Shown piece by piece: positions 36,246 to 46,415 of a stretch of 64,000 nt of DNA. Location of the stretch: positions 1 through 64,000 of the forward strand of contig NZ_JABFMU010000012.1 of NCBI RefSeq assembly GCF_013359695.1. Reading direction: 5' to 3'. The number at the start of each line of letters is the position of its first letter. Position 1 is the stretch's first letter. Both the position numbers and the translations under genes were made by a program. The DNA is from Pseudomonas sp. C2B4 (GTDB taxonomy: Bacteria; Pseudomonadota; Gammaproteobacteria; Pseudomonadales; Pseudomonadaceae). Below the pieces are notes generated by a model. It saw only the letters and a program-made list of their open reading frames with translations, was not told where the DNA came from and ran no database searches.

Positions 36246-37445
36246 TTATTTACGGCGCTGGATGAAATCGCGAATCCGCTCCGCGGCTTCCACGCACTCG
36301 GCCAGCGGCGCAACCAACGCCATGCGCACACGCCCCGCACCCGGATTGACGCCATCCACGTCGCGCGACAGGTAGGAGCCTGGCACCACGGTCACATGCT
36401 CCTGCTCGAACAAATCGCGGCAGAAGGCTGCGTCATCACCCGCCACATTCGGCCACAGGTAGAAGCTGCCATCGGGGCGTTGTACGTCGAGGACCGGGCT
36501 GAGGATTTCCAGTACGGCGTCGAACTTCTCGCGATACAGCGCCCGATTGGCTCGCACATGTACTTCGTCATTCCATGCGGCAACGCTGGCCAGTTGCGTC
36601 TGAACCGGCATCGCGCAGCCATGGTAGGTGCGATAGAGCAGGAAGCCCTTGAGGATATCCGCATCGCCGGCGACAAAACCGGAACGCAGGCCCGGCAGGT
36701 TGGAGCGCTTGGACAGGCTGTGGAACACCACGCAACGCTTGAAATCCTTGCGGCCCAGTTCCGCGCAGGCGCTGAGCAGGCCCGGTGGCGGGGTTTGTTC
36801 GTCGAAGTACAGTTCGCTGTAGCACTCGTCCGCGGCAATCACGAAGTCATGTTCGTCGGCCAGGGCGATTAGTTTTTTCAGGGTATCGACCGGGATCAAA
36901 GCACCGGTCGGGTTGCCCGGCGAGCACAGGAACAGGATCTGGCAGCGCTTCCAGATGTCTGGCGAGACTGCGTCGAAATCCGGGTTGAAACCGTTTTCGT
37001 CCAGGCACGGCAGGTAATGCGGCTTGGCGCCAGCGAGGAAGGCCGCACCTTCGTAGATCTGGTAGAACGGGTTCGGACTGACCACCAGGGCATCGTCACC
37101 CCGGTTGACCACGGTCTGGGTGAAGGCGAACAGCGCTTCGCGAGTGCCGTTGACCGGCAGCACGTTGCGCGCCGGGTCGATCCAGCCGCTCGGGACGTTG
37201 AAACGACGCTCACACCAGGCTGCAATGGCCTCGCGCAGCTCCGGGATACCGAGGGTGGTCGGATACACCGCCATTTTTTCCAGATTACTGGCCAGGGCTT
37301 CGGCGACGAAGCTCGGCGAACGGTGTTTCGGCTCGCCGATGGACAACGCGATGGGACGCTTGTCCGGGTTGGGCGTGACGCTGCCGAGCAGGGCGCGGAG
37401 CTTCTCGAACGGGTAGGGCTGGAGCTGGGACAAAGCGTTGTTCAT
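36246..37445 (-). CDS. dapC: succinyldiaminopimelate transaminase
   Basis: 399 residues, fold-type I aminotransferase (class I/II). It aminates N-succinyl-2-amino-6-ketopimelate with glutamate. Features are LSIGEPKHRSP (about 34-44), the SPNPFYQIYEG block (about 131), FLCSPGNPTGA (about 182-192), AADECYSELYF (about 214-224) and the PLP lysine in FHSLSKRSNLPGLRSGF (about 246-262). The order map-glnD-dapC on the minus strand is kept as in PAO1, but two REP sites now separate dapC from glnD. Confidence 0.95.
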   Translation of the reverse strand: MNNALSQLQPYPFEKLRALLGSVTPNPDKRPIALSIGEPKHRSPSFVAEALASNLEKMAVYPTTLGIPELREAIAAWCERRFNVPSGWIDPARNVLPVNGTREALFAFTQTVVNRGDDALVVSPNPFYQIYEGAAFLAGAKPHYLPCLDENGFNPDFDAVSPDIWKRCQILFLCSPGNPTGALIPVDTLKKLIALADEHDFVIAADECYSELYFDEQTPPPGLLSACAELGRKDFKRCVVFHSLSKRSNLPGLRSGFVAGDADILKGFLLYRTYHGCAMPVQTQLASVAAWNDEVHVRANRALYREKFDAVLEILSPVLDVQRPDGSFYLWPNVAGDDAAFCRDLFEQEHVTVVPGSYLSRDVDGVNPGAGRVRMALVAPLAECVEAAERIRDFIQRRK

Positions 37446-37460
37446 GGGGGCCTCTTATAG

Positions 37461-37593
37461 GGTGGGAGCGGGCTTGCTCGAGTGTCGGTCCGGGCGCAAA
37501 ACCTGTGGGAGCGAGCCTGCTCGCGAAGAGGGTGGCAAGTTCAACATCCTTGTGTGCTGATCCACCGCTTTCGCGAGCAGGCTCGCTCCCACA
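37461..37593. repeat. partial REP plus REPIN between glnD and dapC
   Basis: A truncated unit (GTGGGAGCGGGCTTGCTCG, 37461-37480) lies next to a full direct/inverted pair (37503-37593). They lie in the 193-base gap between glnD and dapC, genes otherwise arranged like an operon. Confidence 0.88.
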
Positions 37594-37638
37594 TTGGGAA
37601 AAACAGGCCCATTCCCACAGTGGAGAAGTGGGGGTGAT

Positions 37639-40341
37639 TCAGATACTGATGCGCGACAGTTTGATATCGGGTTCCTGGTTGACGCTCAGTTGTTCGACGA
37701 TCGCATCCTGCAGGCGGCTGCACAGCAGTGGGTCGGACAACGGTTGGTTGTTGGCGTCGGTGATGAAGAACACGTCTTCCACGCGTTCGCCCAGGGTGGC
37801 GATCTTGGCGTTCTGCAGCGACAAGTCGAACTCCAGGAAGATCGTGCCGACCCGGGCCAGCAGGCCAGGGCGGTCCGGCGCGGTCAGTTCCAGTACGGTC
37901 ACCGGGCGCTGTGCGTCGTTGTGGATCGTCACCTGGGGCGCGAAAGCGAAATGCTTGAGCTGGCGCGGCACCCTGCGCTGGATGATCGTCGGGTAGTCAT
38001 CCGGGTTGCGCAGGGCTTCGGTCAGACCGTCGCGGATCTGCTTGACCCGCGCCGGGTTATCGCCAATAGAGTCGCCGTCGGTATCAAGCACGATATAGGT
38101 GTCGAGGGTGAACTGGCTGCTGGAGGTGATGACCCGGGCGTCATGGATGTTCAGGTTGAGCTGGTCCATCGCGGCCACGGTCACGGCGAAGAAGTCGTGC
38201 TGGTCCGGTGCATAGATGAAGATCTGCGTGCCGCCCTCGAATTCCCGTTGCGTGGTTTCCTTGATCAGCACCAGCGGCCCGCCATCGGTCGGTTGCTGAA
38301 GGATCGCGTCGGTGTGCCAGGCGACGTCGCCAGCGGTGTGACGCAGGAAATAGTCATCACCCAACTGCGCCCACAACTGCTCGACATCGTCCGGGTCGGT
38401 ACCGCCGCGCACCAGGATGTCCAGGGCCGCGCTCTGGGTCTGGCGGATCTGCTCTTCGCGGTCCACCGGGTTTTCCAGGCCACGACGCAATGCGCGCTTG
38501 GTCTCGGTGTAGAGCTGGCGCAGCAGGCTGGCGCGCCAGGAGTTCCACAGCGTCGGGTTGGTGGCGTTGATATCGGCGACCGTCAGCACGTACAGGTAAT
38601 CGAGGTGGGTTTCGTCGCCGACGGTCTGGGCAAAGTCGTGGATGACTTGCGGGTCGGACAAGTCCTTGCGCTGCGCGGTGGTCGACATCAGCAAGTGGTT
38701 CTGCACCAGCCAGACGATCAGGCGGCTATCCCACACGGGAAGCTGGTGGCGCTGGCAAAAGGCTTCGGCGTCCACAGCGCCGATTTCCGAGTGGTCGCCA
38801 TGCCGGCCTTTGCCGATGTCATGGTACAGGCCCGCCAGGTAGATCAATTCGGGTTTGGGCAGCTTGCCCATGAGTTTGCTGGCCAGCGGGAATTTTTCCG
38901 ACACCTGGGTGTACTGCAATTTGCGCAGGTGCTTGATCAGGTTCAGCGTGTGCGCATCGACGGTATAGATGTGGAACAGGTCGTGCTGCATCTGTCCCAC
39001 GATAAAACCGAACTCCGGCAGATAGCGCCCGAGGATGCCATAACGGTTCATACGGCGCAGGTTGCGGTGGATGCCGATCTTGCACTTGAACAGTTCGATG
39101 AACAGGCTGGTGTTGCGGATGTCATTGCGGAAATCGTCGTCGATCAGGTGGCGATTTTCCCGCAGCAGGCGAATGGTATCGGCGCGTACGCCTTTGATTT
39201 CCGGCTGCTGGGCCATCAGTACGAAGATTTCCAGCATGGCGAACGGGGTACGGCGAAACACGTTGTCGCTGCGCGCTTCGATGTAGCCATCGTGCAGCTG
39301 GAAGCGCGAGTTGATCGGTTGCGGCTGTGCCTCGTCTTCCGGGGCGAGGATGACTTCTTCGAAGTGCTGGATGATCAGGTCGCTGAGCTGGGCAATGCTC
39401 ATCACCACCCGGTAATACTGCTGCATGAAGTTTTCGACGGCCTGTTTTGCGTCGTCGCCTTCGAATCCCAGCAGCTTGGCAATGGTGCGCTGGTGGTCGA
39501 ACAGCAAGCGGTCTTCGGCGCGGCCGGCCAGCATGTGCAAGGCGTAACGAACCTTCCACAGAAACTCCTGGGAGGAAGCCAGCAACGCGTTTTCGCTCTC
39601 GACCAGAAAGCCTTCACCGGCCAGGGCCCGCAGGTTCAACGTGCCATATTCGCGACGGGCGACCCAGAGAATCGTCTGGATATCCCGCAGGCCACCGGGC
39701 GAGCCTTTTACGTTGGGCTCCAGGTTGTATTCGGTGTCGTTGTACTTGTGATGGCGGGCCTTCTGTTCGGCGCGTTTGGCCAGGAAGAAGTCCTTGCTCG
39801 GCCACATGTGCGCGGTACTGGTGACATCCAGCATGCGCTGGCGCAGGTGCTCCGGGCCGGTAATGGTGCGACTTTCCATCAGGTTGGTCACCACCGTCAG
39901 GTCGGCGCGGGCCTCGACGGCGCATTCCTCGACCGAGCGAACGCTCTGACCGACTTCCAGGCCGATGTCCCACAGCAGCGTCAGAAAACGCTCGATGGAG
40001 TCGCGGAAAACTTCATGGTCGGCGCTGTCCAGCAGGATCAGCAAATCAATGTCGGAGTAGGGGTGCAGCTCGCCGCGACCGTAGCCACCCACCGCAACCA
40101 GTGCGATATCGGCGTCTTCACTCCAGTTGAACTGCTCCCATGCCTTTTGCAGGATATTGTCGATGAACCAGGCACGATCCTCGATCAGTCGCCGTATATC
40201 CCGCCCGTTGCGAAAGCGCGCGTCGAGCACTTCGCGGGCCTGACGGATCGCCTTCTTGAAGGCTGAGATCGGGCTGGCCTTCAGTGCCAGTTCAGCCTGG
40301 AACTGGCCGCGGTCGAAGAGTTCGGGATCCACCTGCGGCAT
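37639..40341 (-). CDS. glnD: [protein-PII] uridylyltransferase / uridylyl-removing enzyme
   Basis: 900 residues, full length. It senses glutamine and adds or removes UMP on PII (GlnB/GlnK), setting nitrogen assimilation. The nucleotidyltransferase motif is [15 protein letters not shown] (85-99), followed by a central helical region. The HD hydrolase site is in [17 protein letters not shown] (about 480), and two C-terminal ACT domains (about 700-780 and 815-895; [18 protein letters not shown] marks the second) bind glutamine. It begins 45 bases after map on the same strand. All catalytic parts look intact. Confidence 0.97.
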   Translation of the reverse strand: MPQVDPELFDRGQFQAELALKASPISAFKKAIRQAREVLDARFRNGRDIRRLIEDRAWFIDNILQKAWEQFNWSEDADIALVAVGGYGRGELHPYSDIDLLILLDSADHEVFRDSIERFLTLLWDIGLEVGQSVRSVEECAVEARADLTVVTNLMESRTITGPEHLRQRMLDVTSTAHMWPSKDFFLAKRAEQKARHHKYNDTEYNLEPNVKGSPGGLRDIQTILWVARREYGTLNLRALAGEGFLVESENALLASSQEFLWKVRYALHMLAGRAEDRLLFDHQRTIAKLLGFEGDDAKQAVENFMQQYYRVVMSIAQLSDLIIQHFEEVILAPEDEAQPQPINSRFQLHDGYIEARSDNVFRRTPFAMLEIFVLMAQQPEIKGVRADTIRLLRENRHLIDDDFRNDIRNTSLFIELFKCKIGIHRNLRRMNRYGILGRYLPEFGFIVGQMQHDLFHIYTVDAHTLNLIKHLRKLQYTQVSEKFPLASKLMGKLPKPELIYLAGLYHDIGKGRHGDHSEIGAVDAEAFCQRHQLPVWDSRLIVWLVQNHLLMSTTAQRKDLSDPQVIHDFAQTVGDETHLDYLYVLTVADINATNPTLWNSWRASLLRQLYTETKRALRRGLENPVDREEQIRQTQSAALDILVRGGTDPDDVEQLWAQLGDDYFLRHTAGDVAWHTDAILQQPTDGGPLVLIKETTQREFEGGTQIFIYAPDQHDFFAVTVAAMDQLNLNIHDARVITSSSQFTLDTYIVLDTDGDSIGDNPARVKQIRDGLTEALRNPDDYPTIIQRRVPRQLKHFAFAPQVTIHNDAQRPVTVLELTAPDRPGLLARVGTIFLEFDLSLQNAKIATLGERVEDVFFITDANNQPLSDPLLCSRLQDAIVEQLSVNQEPDIKLSRISI

Positions 40342-40386
40342 CGATTGGCTTTCCTATCTTTTATGGCTGGGAGCTACGCAAGCGGA

Positions 40387-41169
40387 TCAGGCCGAAACGC
40401 GAGGGATGGTGTCATCGCTGCGCAAGGTGAAGATCTCGTAACCGGTATCGGTGACCAGCAGTGTGTGTTCCCACTGCGCCGAAAGCTTGCGGTCCTTGGT
40501 GATTGCGGTCCAGCCGTCGCCCAGCACCTTGGTTTCGGCACGGCCCTGGTTGATCATCGGTTCGATGGTGAACGTCATGCCTGCCTTCAGCTCCATGCCG
40601 GTGCCGGCGCGGCCGTAGTGCAGGATCTGCGGTTCTTCATGGAAGACCTTGCCGATGCCGTGGCCACAGAACTCGCGAACCACCGAGAAACCGTTCTTCT
40701 CTGCATGCTTCTGGATCACTTCGCCAATGTCACCCAGGCGGCAGCCGGGTTTAACCAGCTCGATGGCCTTGTACATGCATTCCTGGGTCACTTGCGACAG
40801 GCGTTCGGCCCAGACTGGCACAGTCCCGACGTGGAACATGCGGCTGGTGTCGCCGTGGTAGCCGTCCTTGATGACGGTGACGTCGATGTTCAGCGTGTCG
40901 CCATCCTTCAGCGGTTTGTCGTTCGGGATGCCGTGGCAGACCACATGGTTGATCGAGGTGCAAATCGACTTCGGGTAGCCCTTGTAGTTGAGTGGGGCAG
41001 GGATGGCTTTCTGCTCGTTGACGATATAGTCGTGGCAGATCTGGTTAAGCTGATCAGTGGTGACGCCCGGCTTGACATATTCGGCAATCATTTCCAGCAC
41101 ATCGGCGGCCAGTTTGCCGGCGATGCGCATTTTTGCGATGTCCTCGGGAGTTTTGAGGGTGACGGTCAT
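40387..41169 (-). CDS. map: type I methionine aminopeptidase
   Basis: 260 residues, type Ia. It removes the initiator methionine from new proteins. Metal-site and catalytic residues are visible: His79 (NHVVCHG), Asp96 and Asp107 (NIDVTVIKDGYHGDTSRM), His in CGHGIGKVFHEEP (about 170) and Glu in FTIEPM (about 205) and the final WEHT. It is divergent from rpsB, as in most gammaproteobacteria, with a 371-base gap. glnD follows closely, so map is the likely promoter-proximal gene of that unit. Confidence 0.97.
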   Translation of the reverse strand: MTVTLKTPEDIAKMRIAGKLAADVLEMIAEYVKPGVTTDQLNQICHDYIVNEQKAIPAPLNYKGYPKSICTSINHVVCHGIPNDKPLKDGDTLNIDVTVIKDGYHGDTSRMFHVGTVPVWAERLSQVTQECMYKAIELVKPGCRLGDIGEVIQKHAEKNGFSVVREFCGHGIGKVFHEEPQILHYGRAGTGMELKAGMTFTIEPMINQGRAETKVLGDGWTAITKDRKLSAQWEHTLLVTDTGYEIFTLRSDDTIPRVSA

Positions 41170-41395
41170 ACAGGCTCTCTCTGCGCTCGACGGCGCTTCT
41201 CAAACGGAATGGGCATCGCGTGATCGAACTTCGCCGCCCTGAAAAACGCGATTCTAACAGACGAACAGCGCAAATCCGCGCCTCTGTGCATCGCTTCTCT
41301 ATATAGGATGGTGCAATCTGCGCGGATTCCAGGGGCTGGAACACCCTGGTCGCCAGGATTTCAGAATCCGGGTTCCGTTTTTTCCGACCCTGTGG

Positions 41396-41540
41396 TATAA
41401 AATGCGCCGCTTTCCGGGGATGTCCCGAAAAGCTTAAATCCACACACGTGTCGACACGATGACCTGGGTGCCTTCAGCTGATGCTGCTGGTTGGTCATTG
41501 GGATACGTGGAGGCCAAACCCGACTTATTAAGGAACTATC
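41396..41540 (+). promoter_or_regulatory. rpsB promoter and leader
   Basis: In the 371-base map-rpsB gap, TATAAAAT (41396-41403) followed by GCGCC is a strong -10; a weak TTCCGT (41373) could be the -35. The leader is about 130 bases and includes a TTTCCGGGGATGTCCCGAAA hairpin at about 41411-41431 and a strong AAGGA ribosome site. In enterobacteria S2 represses rpsB-tsf through such a leader, and a short RNA (t44) is reported from the same position. The left half of the gap must hold the map promoter. Confidence 0.6.
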
Positions 41541-42278
41541 ATGTCCCAAGTCAACATGCGCGATATGCTGAAGGCCGGTGTGCACTTCGGTCACCAGACC
41601 CGTTACTGGAACCCGAAAATGGGTAAATACATTTTCGGCGCGCGTAACAAGATCCACATCATCAACCTTGAAAAAACCCTGCCAATGTTCAACGAAGCTC
41701 TGACTTTCGTAGAGCGTCTGGCCCAGGGCAAAAACAAGATTCTGTTCGTCGGCACCAAGCGTTCCGCTGGCAAGATCGTTGCTGAAGAAGCAGCACGTTG
41801 CGGTTCGCCGTACGTCGATCACCGCTGGTTGGGCGGCATGCTGACCAACTTCAAAACCATCCGTGCTTCCATCAAGCGTCTGCGTGACCTTGAAGTGCAA
41901 GCCGAAGACGGTACTTTCGCCAAGCTGACCAAGAAAGAAGCGCTGATGCGCTCCCGTGACCTGGAAAAGCTGGATCGTTCCCTGGGTGGTATCAAGGACA
42001 TGGGCGGTCTGCCAGACGCTCTGTTCGTTATCGACGTTGATCACGAGCGCATCGCGATCACCGAAGCCAACAAGCTGGGCATCCCGGTTATCGGCGTAGT
42101 CGATACCAACAGCAGCCCGGAAGGCGTTGACTACATCATCCCAGGCAACGATGACGCAATCCGCGCTATCCAGCTGTACATGGGTTCGATGGCTGACGCT
42201 GTTATCCGTGGTCGCAACAACGTTGCTGGCGGCACCGAAGTGTTCGTAGAAGAAGCTCCGGCAGCTGCAGCTGAGTAA
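41541..42278 (+). CDS. rpsB: 30S ribosomal protein S2
   Basis: 245 residues, normal length. It binds the 30S head-body junction and is needed for S1 docking. The opening [20 protein letters not shown] and the segments [14 protein letters not shown] and [13 protein letters not shown] are invariant family signatures. The ribosome site AAGGA lies 8 bases before the ATG. The codon use is that of a highly expressed gene. It is the first gene of rpsB-tsf, with a hairpin terminator/attenuator in between. Confidence 0.99.
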   Translation: MSQVNMRDMLKAGVHFGHQTRYWNPKMGKYIFGARNKIHIINLEKTLPMFNEALTFVERLAQGKNKILFVGTKRSAGKIVAEEAARCGSPYVDHRWLGGMLTNFKTIRASIKRLRDLEVQAEDGTFAKLTKKEALMRSRDLEKLDRSLGGIKDMGGLPDALFVIDVDHERIAITEANKLGIPVIGVVDTNSSPEGVDYIIPGNDDAIRAIQLYMGSMADAVIRGRNNVAGGTEVFVEEAPAAAAE

Positions 42279-42306
42279 TTGACGCCCTGGCGTTGACTCA
42301 GTAAGC

Positions 42307-42331
42307 AAAAAGGGGGCTTGGCCCCCTTTTT
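42307..42331 (+). terminator. rpsB-tsf intergenic terminator/attenuator
   Basis: AAAAAGGGGGC-TTG-GCCCCCTTTTT is a clean intrinsic terminator 29 bases after rpsB. A comparable attenuator separates the two genes in E. coli. tsf then has 137 bases of its own leader. Confidence 0.92.
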
Positions 42332-42468
42332 GCCACCTCGAAAACCATTTGTCGGCGCCCACTGGCCTGTTTGTAACGTGCGGCAGCTAACAAGGGTGGT
42401 TCGGGAAGAATTGAACGCCCGTTCGATCGGGTGGAATGGTTGATAACCTATCCAAGAGGAATTTTGAA

Positions 42469-43332
42469 ATGGCAGAGATTACTGCAGCGTTGGTCAAAGA
42501 ACTGCGCGAGCGTACCGGCGAAGGCATGATGGACTGCAAAAAGGCCTTGACCAAGGCTGGCGGCGACATCGAGAAAGCCATTGATGACATGCGCGCTTCG
42601 GGCGCCATCAAGGCAGCCAAGAAAGCTGGCAACGTTGCCGCTGAAGGCGCAATCGCCATCAAGGCCGACGACAAGTCTGCCGTACTGCTGGAAGTGAACT
42701 CGCAGACCGACTTCCTGGCCCTGCAAGACGACTTCAAGAACTTCGTTGCTGCCAGCGTAGAAAAAGCTTTCGACGAAAAACTGACCGACGCAGCTCCGCT
42801 GATCGCCGCTCAGGAATCGGCTCGTGAAGCCCTCGTGGCCAAAGTTGGCGAAAACGTCAACATCCGTCGCCTGGTTCGCGTAGAAGGCGACGTGGTAGGT
42901 ACCTACCTGCACGGTAACAAGATCGGTGTTGCTGTTGTCCTGAAGGGCGGCGACGTCCAGCTGGCCAAGGAAATCGCCATGCACGTGGCGGCAAGCAACC
43001 CTGAGTTCCTGGTGCCATCGCAGGTTTCGCCAGAAGCCATCGAGCGCGAGAAGGCTGTATTCCTGCAGCTGAACGAAGACAAGATGAAAGGCAAGCCAGC
43101 CGAAATCGTTGAAAAAATGATCGCTGGTCGTATCACCAAGTTCCTGGCCGAAGCCAGCCTGGTTGAGCAAGCTTTCGTGATGAACCCGGAAATCACCGTA
43201 GGTGCTCTGGCCAAGAAAGCCGGCGCTGAAATCGTTTCCTTCACCTACTTCAAAGTCGGCGAAGGCATCGAGAAGCCAGTTGATAACTTCGCTGAAGAAG
43301 TTGCTGCTCAACTGGCTGCTGCCAAGCAATAA
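42469..43332 (+). CDS. tsf: elongation factor Ts
   Basis: 287 residues. It catalyses GDP release from EF-Tu. The N-terminal UBA-like domain (AEITAALVKELRERTGEGMM) with the conserved KKAL is followed by the core containing NSQTDFLALQDDF (about 78-90), whose Asp-Phe pair inserts into EF-Tu. The start at 42469 follows AAGAGGA; an upstream in-frame ATG at 42436 has no site. A terminator follows. Confidence 0.99.
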   Translation: MAEITAALVKELRERTGEGMMDCKKALTKAGGDIEKAIDDMRASGAIKAAKKAGNVAAEGAIAIKADDKSAVLLEVNSQTDFLALQDDFKNFVAASVEKAFDEKLTDAAPLIAAQESAREALVAKVGENVNIRRLVRVEGDVVGTYLHGNKIGVAVVLKGGDVQLAKEIAMHVAASNPEFLVPSQVSPEAIEREKAVFLQLNEDKMKGKPAEIVEKMIAGRITKFLAEASLVEQAFVMNPEITVGALAKKAGAEIVSFTYFKVGEGIEKPVDNFAEEVAAQLAAAKQ

Positions 43333-43354
43333 GACGGTTTTTAACTGTCGCCCT

Positions 43355-43390
43355 GAAGAGGCTGCCCGCTCACGCGCGCAGCCTCTTTTC
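43355..43390 (+). terminator. intrinsic terminator after tsf
   Basis: GAAGAGGCTGC and GCAGCCTCTTTTC form an 11-bp stem around a 12-base loop with a short U-run, 22 bases after the tsf stop. Confidence 0.85.
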
Positions 43391-43399
43391 AGATGGGTC

Positions 43400-43501
43400 A
43401 CCAATTTTTAATTGGTTTCCGTTTGGAACTGGCTTACAAAGCCATGTTCCGATGGCGCTGAAGCAGCGCCAAGCTAGAGTGAACGCCAGCTGTAAACAGC
43501 T
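43400..43501 (+). other. four inverted repeats in the tsf-pyrH gap
   Basis: ACCAAT-TTTTA-ATTGGT (43400-43416), GGAACTGGCTT-ACA-AAGCCATGTTCC (43425-43450, one bulge), GGCGCTG-AAG-CAGCGCC (43454-43470) and AGCTGT-AA-ACAGCT (43488-43501) follow one another before pyrH. The promoter of pyrH must be here, but no -35/-10 pair stands out. Confidence 0.5.
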
Positions 43502-43542
43502 CGCAAAGAATTTTTTAAAATACGCCGCAGGAGAGATTCGCA

Positions 43543-44286
43543 ATGGCTCAGCAGGGCAGTGGTTATCAGGCTCGCTATAAACGCATTCTACTCAAACTTA
43601 GCGGCGAGGCCCTGATGGGCTCGGAAGAGTTCGGGATCGATCCGAAGGTTCTGGATCGCATGGCCCTGGAAGTTGGCCAACTGGTCGGCATCGGTGTCCA
43701 GGTCGGTCTGGTGATCGGCGGTGGTAACCTGTTCCGTGGCGAAGCGCTGAGCAAGGCCGGCATGGATCGGGTCACCGGTGACCACATGGGCATGCTGGCC
43801 ACTGTGATGAACGCCCTGGCCATGCGCGATGCGCTGGAACGTGCCAATATCTCGGCCATCGTGATGTCGGCCATTTCCATGGTTGGCGTGACCGATCACT
43901 ATGATCGCCGCAAAGCCATGCGCCACCTGAACTCCAAGGACGTGGTGATTTTCGCGGCCGGTACCGGCAACCCGTTCTTCACCACAGATTCGGCAGCCTG
44001 TCTGCGTGCGATCGAAATCGATGCCGATGTCGTGCTCAAGGCAACCAAGGTCGATGGTGTTTACACCGCTGACCCGTTCAAAGACCCGCATGCCGAGAAG
44101 TTCGATCATCTGACCTACGATGAAGTGCTGGATCGCAAGCTGGGTGTGATGGATCTGACGGCCATTTGCCTGTGCCGCGACCACAAGATGCCATTGCGCG
44201 TATTTAACATGAACAAGCCCGGCGCCCTGCTGAACATCGTGCATGGCGGCGCTGAAGGGACCCTGATCGAGGAAGGCCAACAATGA
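43543..44286 (+). CDS. pyrH: uridylate kinase
   Basis: 247 residues, amino-acid-kinase fold (not related to eukaryotic UMP kinases). It phosphorylates UMP to UDP and in enterobacteria is activated by GTP and inhibited by UTP. Motifs are [12 protein letters not shown] (about 15-26), [10 protein letters not shown] (about 57-66), [13 protein letters not shown] (about 82-94) and [16 protein letters not shown] (about 137-152). The ribosome site is GGAGAG. It overlaps frr by 4 bases (ATGA). Confidence 0.98.
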   Translation: MAQQGSGYQARYKRILLKLSGEALMGSEEFGIDPKVLDRMALEVGQLVGIGVQVGLVIGGGNLFRGEALSKAGMDRVTGDHMGMLATVMNALAMRDALERANISAIVMSAISMVGVTDHYDRRKAMRHLNSKDVVIFAAGTGNPFFTTDSAACLRAIEIDADVVLKATKVDGVYTADPFKDPHAEKFDHLTYDEVLDRKLGVMDLTAICLCRDHKMPLRVFNMNKPGALLNIVHGGAEGTLIEEGQQ

Positions 44287-44840
44287 TCAACGAAATCAAG
44301 AAAGACGCTCAAGAGCGCATGCAGAAATCCGTAGAATCGCTGGCGCACAACTTCGGCCGCATTCGTACCGGCCAGGCGCACCCAAGCATTCTGGAAGGCG
44401 TGATGGTGCCGTACTACGGCGCCGACACCCCGATCAAACAGGTAGCGAACATCACCGTTAAAGATGCACGCACCCTGCAGGTCGTTGCCTTCGAGCGCAA
44501 CATGTTGGGCGCCGTCGACAAAGCCATTGGTAGTGCTGGTCTGAACCTCAACCCAACCAACCTGGGTGAGTTGCTGCTGATCTCCATGCCGGCCCTGACC
44601 GAAGAAACCCGCAAGGGCTTCACCAAGCAGGCTCGTGATGTGGCTGAAGACGCTCGTGTTGCCGTGCGCAACATCCGTCGTGATGCAAACAGCCAGCTCA
44701 AGGATCTGGTCAAGGAAAAGGAAATCAGCGAAGACGAAGAGCGTCGTGCTACTGGCGAAATCGATGATTTGACCAAAAAGTTCGTGGCCAAGATCGACGC
44801 AGACCTGGCGCAGAAAGAAAAAGACCTGATGGCCGTATAA
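44283..44840 (+). CDS. frr: ribosome recycling factor
   Basis: 185 residues. With EF-G it splits post-termination ribosomes. The two-domain L-shape is evident: a long-helix domain at both ends ([40 protein letters not shown]) and a beta domain in the middle. [23 protein letters not shown] (in part) and [14 protein letters not shown] are conserved. It overlaps pyrH by 4 bases, so translation is coupled. Confidence 0.99.
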   Translation: MINEIKKDAQERMQKSVESLAHNFGRIRTGQAHPSILEGVMVPYYGADTPIKQVANITVKDARTLQVVAFERNMLGAVDKAIGSAGLNLNPTNLGELLLISMPALTEETRKGFTKQARDVAEDARVAVRNIRRDANSQLKDLVKEKEISEDEERRATGEIDDLTKKFVAKIDADLAQKEKDLMAV

Positions 44841-44853
44841 GGGTCACGTGTTA

Positions 44854-45609
44854 ATGGACAAGACCAAGCAGACTGCGCCGTCCGCGGTGCCGCGCCATGT
44901 CGCGATCATCATGGATGGTAATAATCGCTGGGCGAAAAAACGCTTTATGCCGGGTGTCGCCGGGCATAAAGCGGGTGTGGACGCAGTTCGTGCGGTCATC
45001 GAGGTGTGTGCCGAGTCCGGGGTCGAGGTGTTGACCCTGTTCGCGTTCTCCAGTGAGAACTGGCAGCGCCCGGCCGATGAGGTCAGTGCCTTGATGGATC
45101 TGTTCTTCAAGGCATTGCGTCGCGAGGCCAAGCGCCTGAACGACAACAACATCAGTTTGCGCATCATTGGCGATCGTTCGCGGTTTCATCCGGAGCTTCA
45201 GGCTGCCATGCGTGAAGCCGAGGCGATGACTGCCGGCGCGAATCGCTTCGTGCTGCAGATCGCCGCCAACTACGGTGGTCAGTGGGATATCGCGCAGGCT
45301 GCCCAGCGACTGGCTCGGGAAGTCCAGGCCGGGCATTTGCGTCCGGAGGACATCACGCCGGACCTACTGCAAACCTGCCTGGCGACCGGCGATCTGCCGC
45401 TGCCGGACCTGTGCATCCGTACCGGTGGCGAGCACCGCATCAGTAACTTCCTGCTGTGGCAACTGGCATATGCCGAGTTGTACTTCTCCGACCTGTTCTG
45501 GCCGGACTTCAAACACGACGCCATGCGTAACGCGCTGGCCGATTTCGCATCCCGCCAGCGTCGTTTCGGTAAAACGAGCGAGCAGGTCGAGGCTGGAGCC
45601 CGGGTTTAA
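44854..45609 (+). CDS. uppS: (2E,6E)-farnesyl-diphosphate-specific ditrans,polycis-undecaprenyl-diphosphate synthase
   Basis: 251 residues, cis-prenyltransferase. It extends farnesyl-PP with eight isopentenyl-PP units to C55-PP, the carrier for peptidoglycan and O-antigen. The catalytic Asp21 is in IIMDGNNRWAKKR, followed by GHKAG (about 38-42), FSSENW (about 70-75) and RTGGEHRISNFLLWQ (about 190-204). I use ATG 44854; a GTG at 44848 is possible, and the ribosome site (AAGGG) is weak for either. The stop overlaps the cdsA start (TAATG). It gets its substrate from the MEP pathway, of which dxr is two genes on. Confidence 0.96.
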   Translation: MDKTKQTAPSAVPRHVAIIMDGNNRWAKKRFMPGVAGHKAGVDAVRAVIEVCAESGVEVLTLFAFSSENWQRPADEVSALMDLFFKALRREAKRLNDNNISLRIIGDRSRFHPELQAAMREAEAMTAGANRFVLQIAANYGGQWDIAQAAQRLAREVQAGHLRPEDITPDLLQTCLATGDLPLPDLCIRTGGEHRISNFLLWQLAYAELYFSDLFWPDFKHDAMRNALADFASRQRRFGKTSEQVEAGARV

Positions 45610-46415
45610 TGCTTAAACAACGAATCATCACTGCGCTGATCCTGTTGCCGATTGCCCTGGGCGGGTTTTTCCTGCTCGAGGGTTCCGGTTTTGCGCTGTT
45701 CATCGGGCTGGTCGTGACCCTTGGCGCCTGGGAATGGGCGCGACTGGCAGGCTTCACTGCCCAGTCGATGCGCGTAGGTTATGCCGCTGTCGTCGCGTTG
45801 ATGCTGTTTATCATGCACATCCTGCCCGGCCTCGCGCCTTGGGTGTTGGGGGCTTCGGTGCTCTGGTGGGGCATTGCGACCTACCTGGTGCTGACGTATC
45901 CACGTTCCAGCGATCACTGGGCCAGTGCGGCCTGCAAACTGGTGATAGGCCTGCTGATCCTGTTGCCTGCCTGGCAAGGCCTGGTGCAGATCAAGCAGTA
46001 CCCGCTCGGTAACTGGTTGATCATGGCGGTGATGGTGCTGGTCTGGGGTGCCGATATCGGTGCGTACTTTTCCGGTCGGGCTTTCGGCAAGCGCAAGCTG
46101 GCGCCGCAGGTCAGCCCTGGCAAGAGCTGGGAGGGTGTCTACGGCGGTCTGGCCTTGAGTCTGGTCATCACCGTTCTTGTCGGGTTCTTTCGCGACTGGA
46201 CCGTCGCCGAGTTGTTCAAGGGGTTGATCGGTGCAGCCGTGATCGTCTTCATCTCGGTCGTGGGTGATCTCACCGAAAGCATGTTCAAGCGCCAGTCCGG
46301 GATCAAGGACAGTAGTAATCTGCTGCCGGGTCATGGCGGGGTGCTGGACCGGATCGATAGCCTGACTGCGGCCATTCCCGTATTTGCCGTGCTGCTGTGG
46401 ATGGCTGCACCGTGA
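45609..46415 (+). CDS. cdsA: phosphatidate cytidylyltransferase
   Basis: 268 residues, with about 8 membrane helices. It makes CDP-diacylglycerol from phosphatidate and CTP for all phospholipid head groups. The signature near the C-terminus is intact: [20 protein letters not shown] followed by GVLDRIDS (about 219-246), with the Asp/His pair. It starts on the last base of the uppS stop and overlaps dxr by 4 bases (GTGA). It acts downstream of plsB elsewhere in this window. Confidence 0.97.
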   Translation: MLKQRIITALILLPIALGGFFLLEGSGFALFIGLVVTLGAWEWARLAGFTAQSMRVGYAAVVALMLFIMHILPGLAPWVLGASVLWWGIATYLVLTYPRSSDHWASAACKLVIGLLILLPAWQGLVQIKQYPLGNWLIMAVMVLVWGADIGAYFSGRAFGKRKLAPQVSPGKSWEGVYGGLALSLVITVLVGFFRDWTVAELFKGLIGAAVIVFISVVGDLTESMFKRQSGIKDSSNLLPGHGGVLDRIDSLTAAIPVFAVLLWMAAP

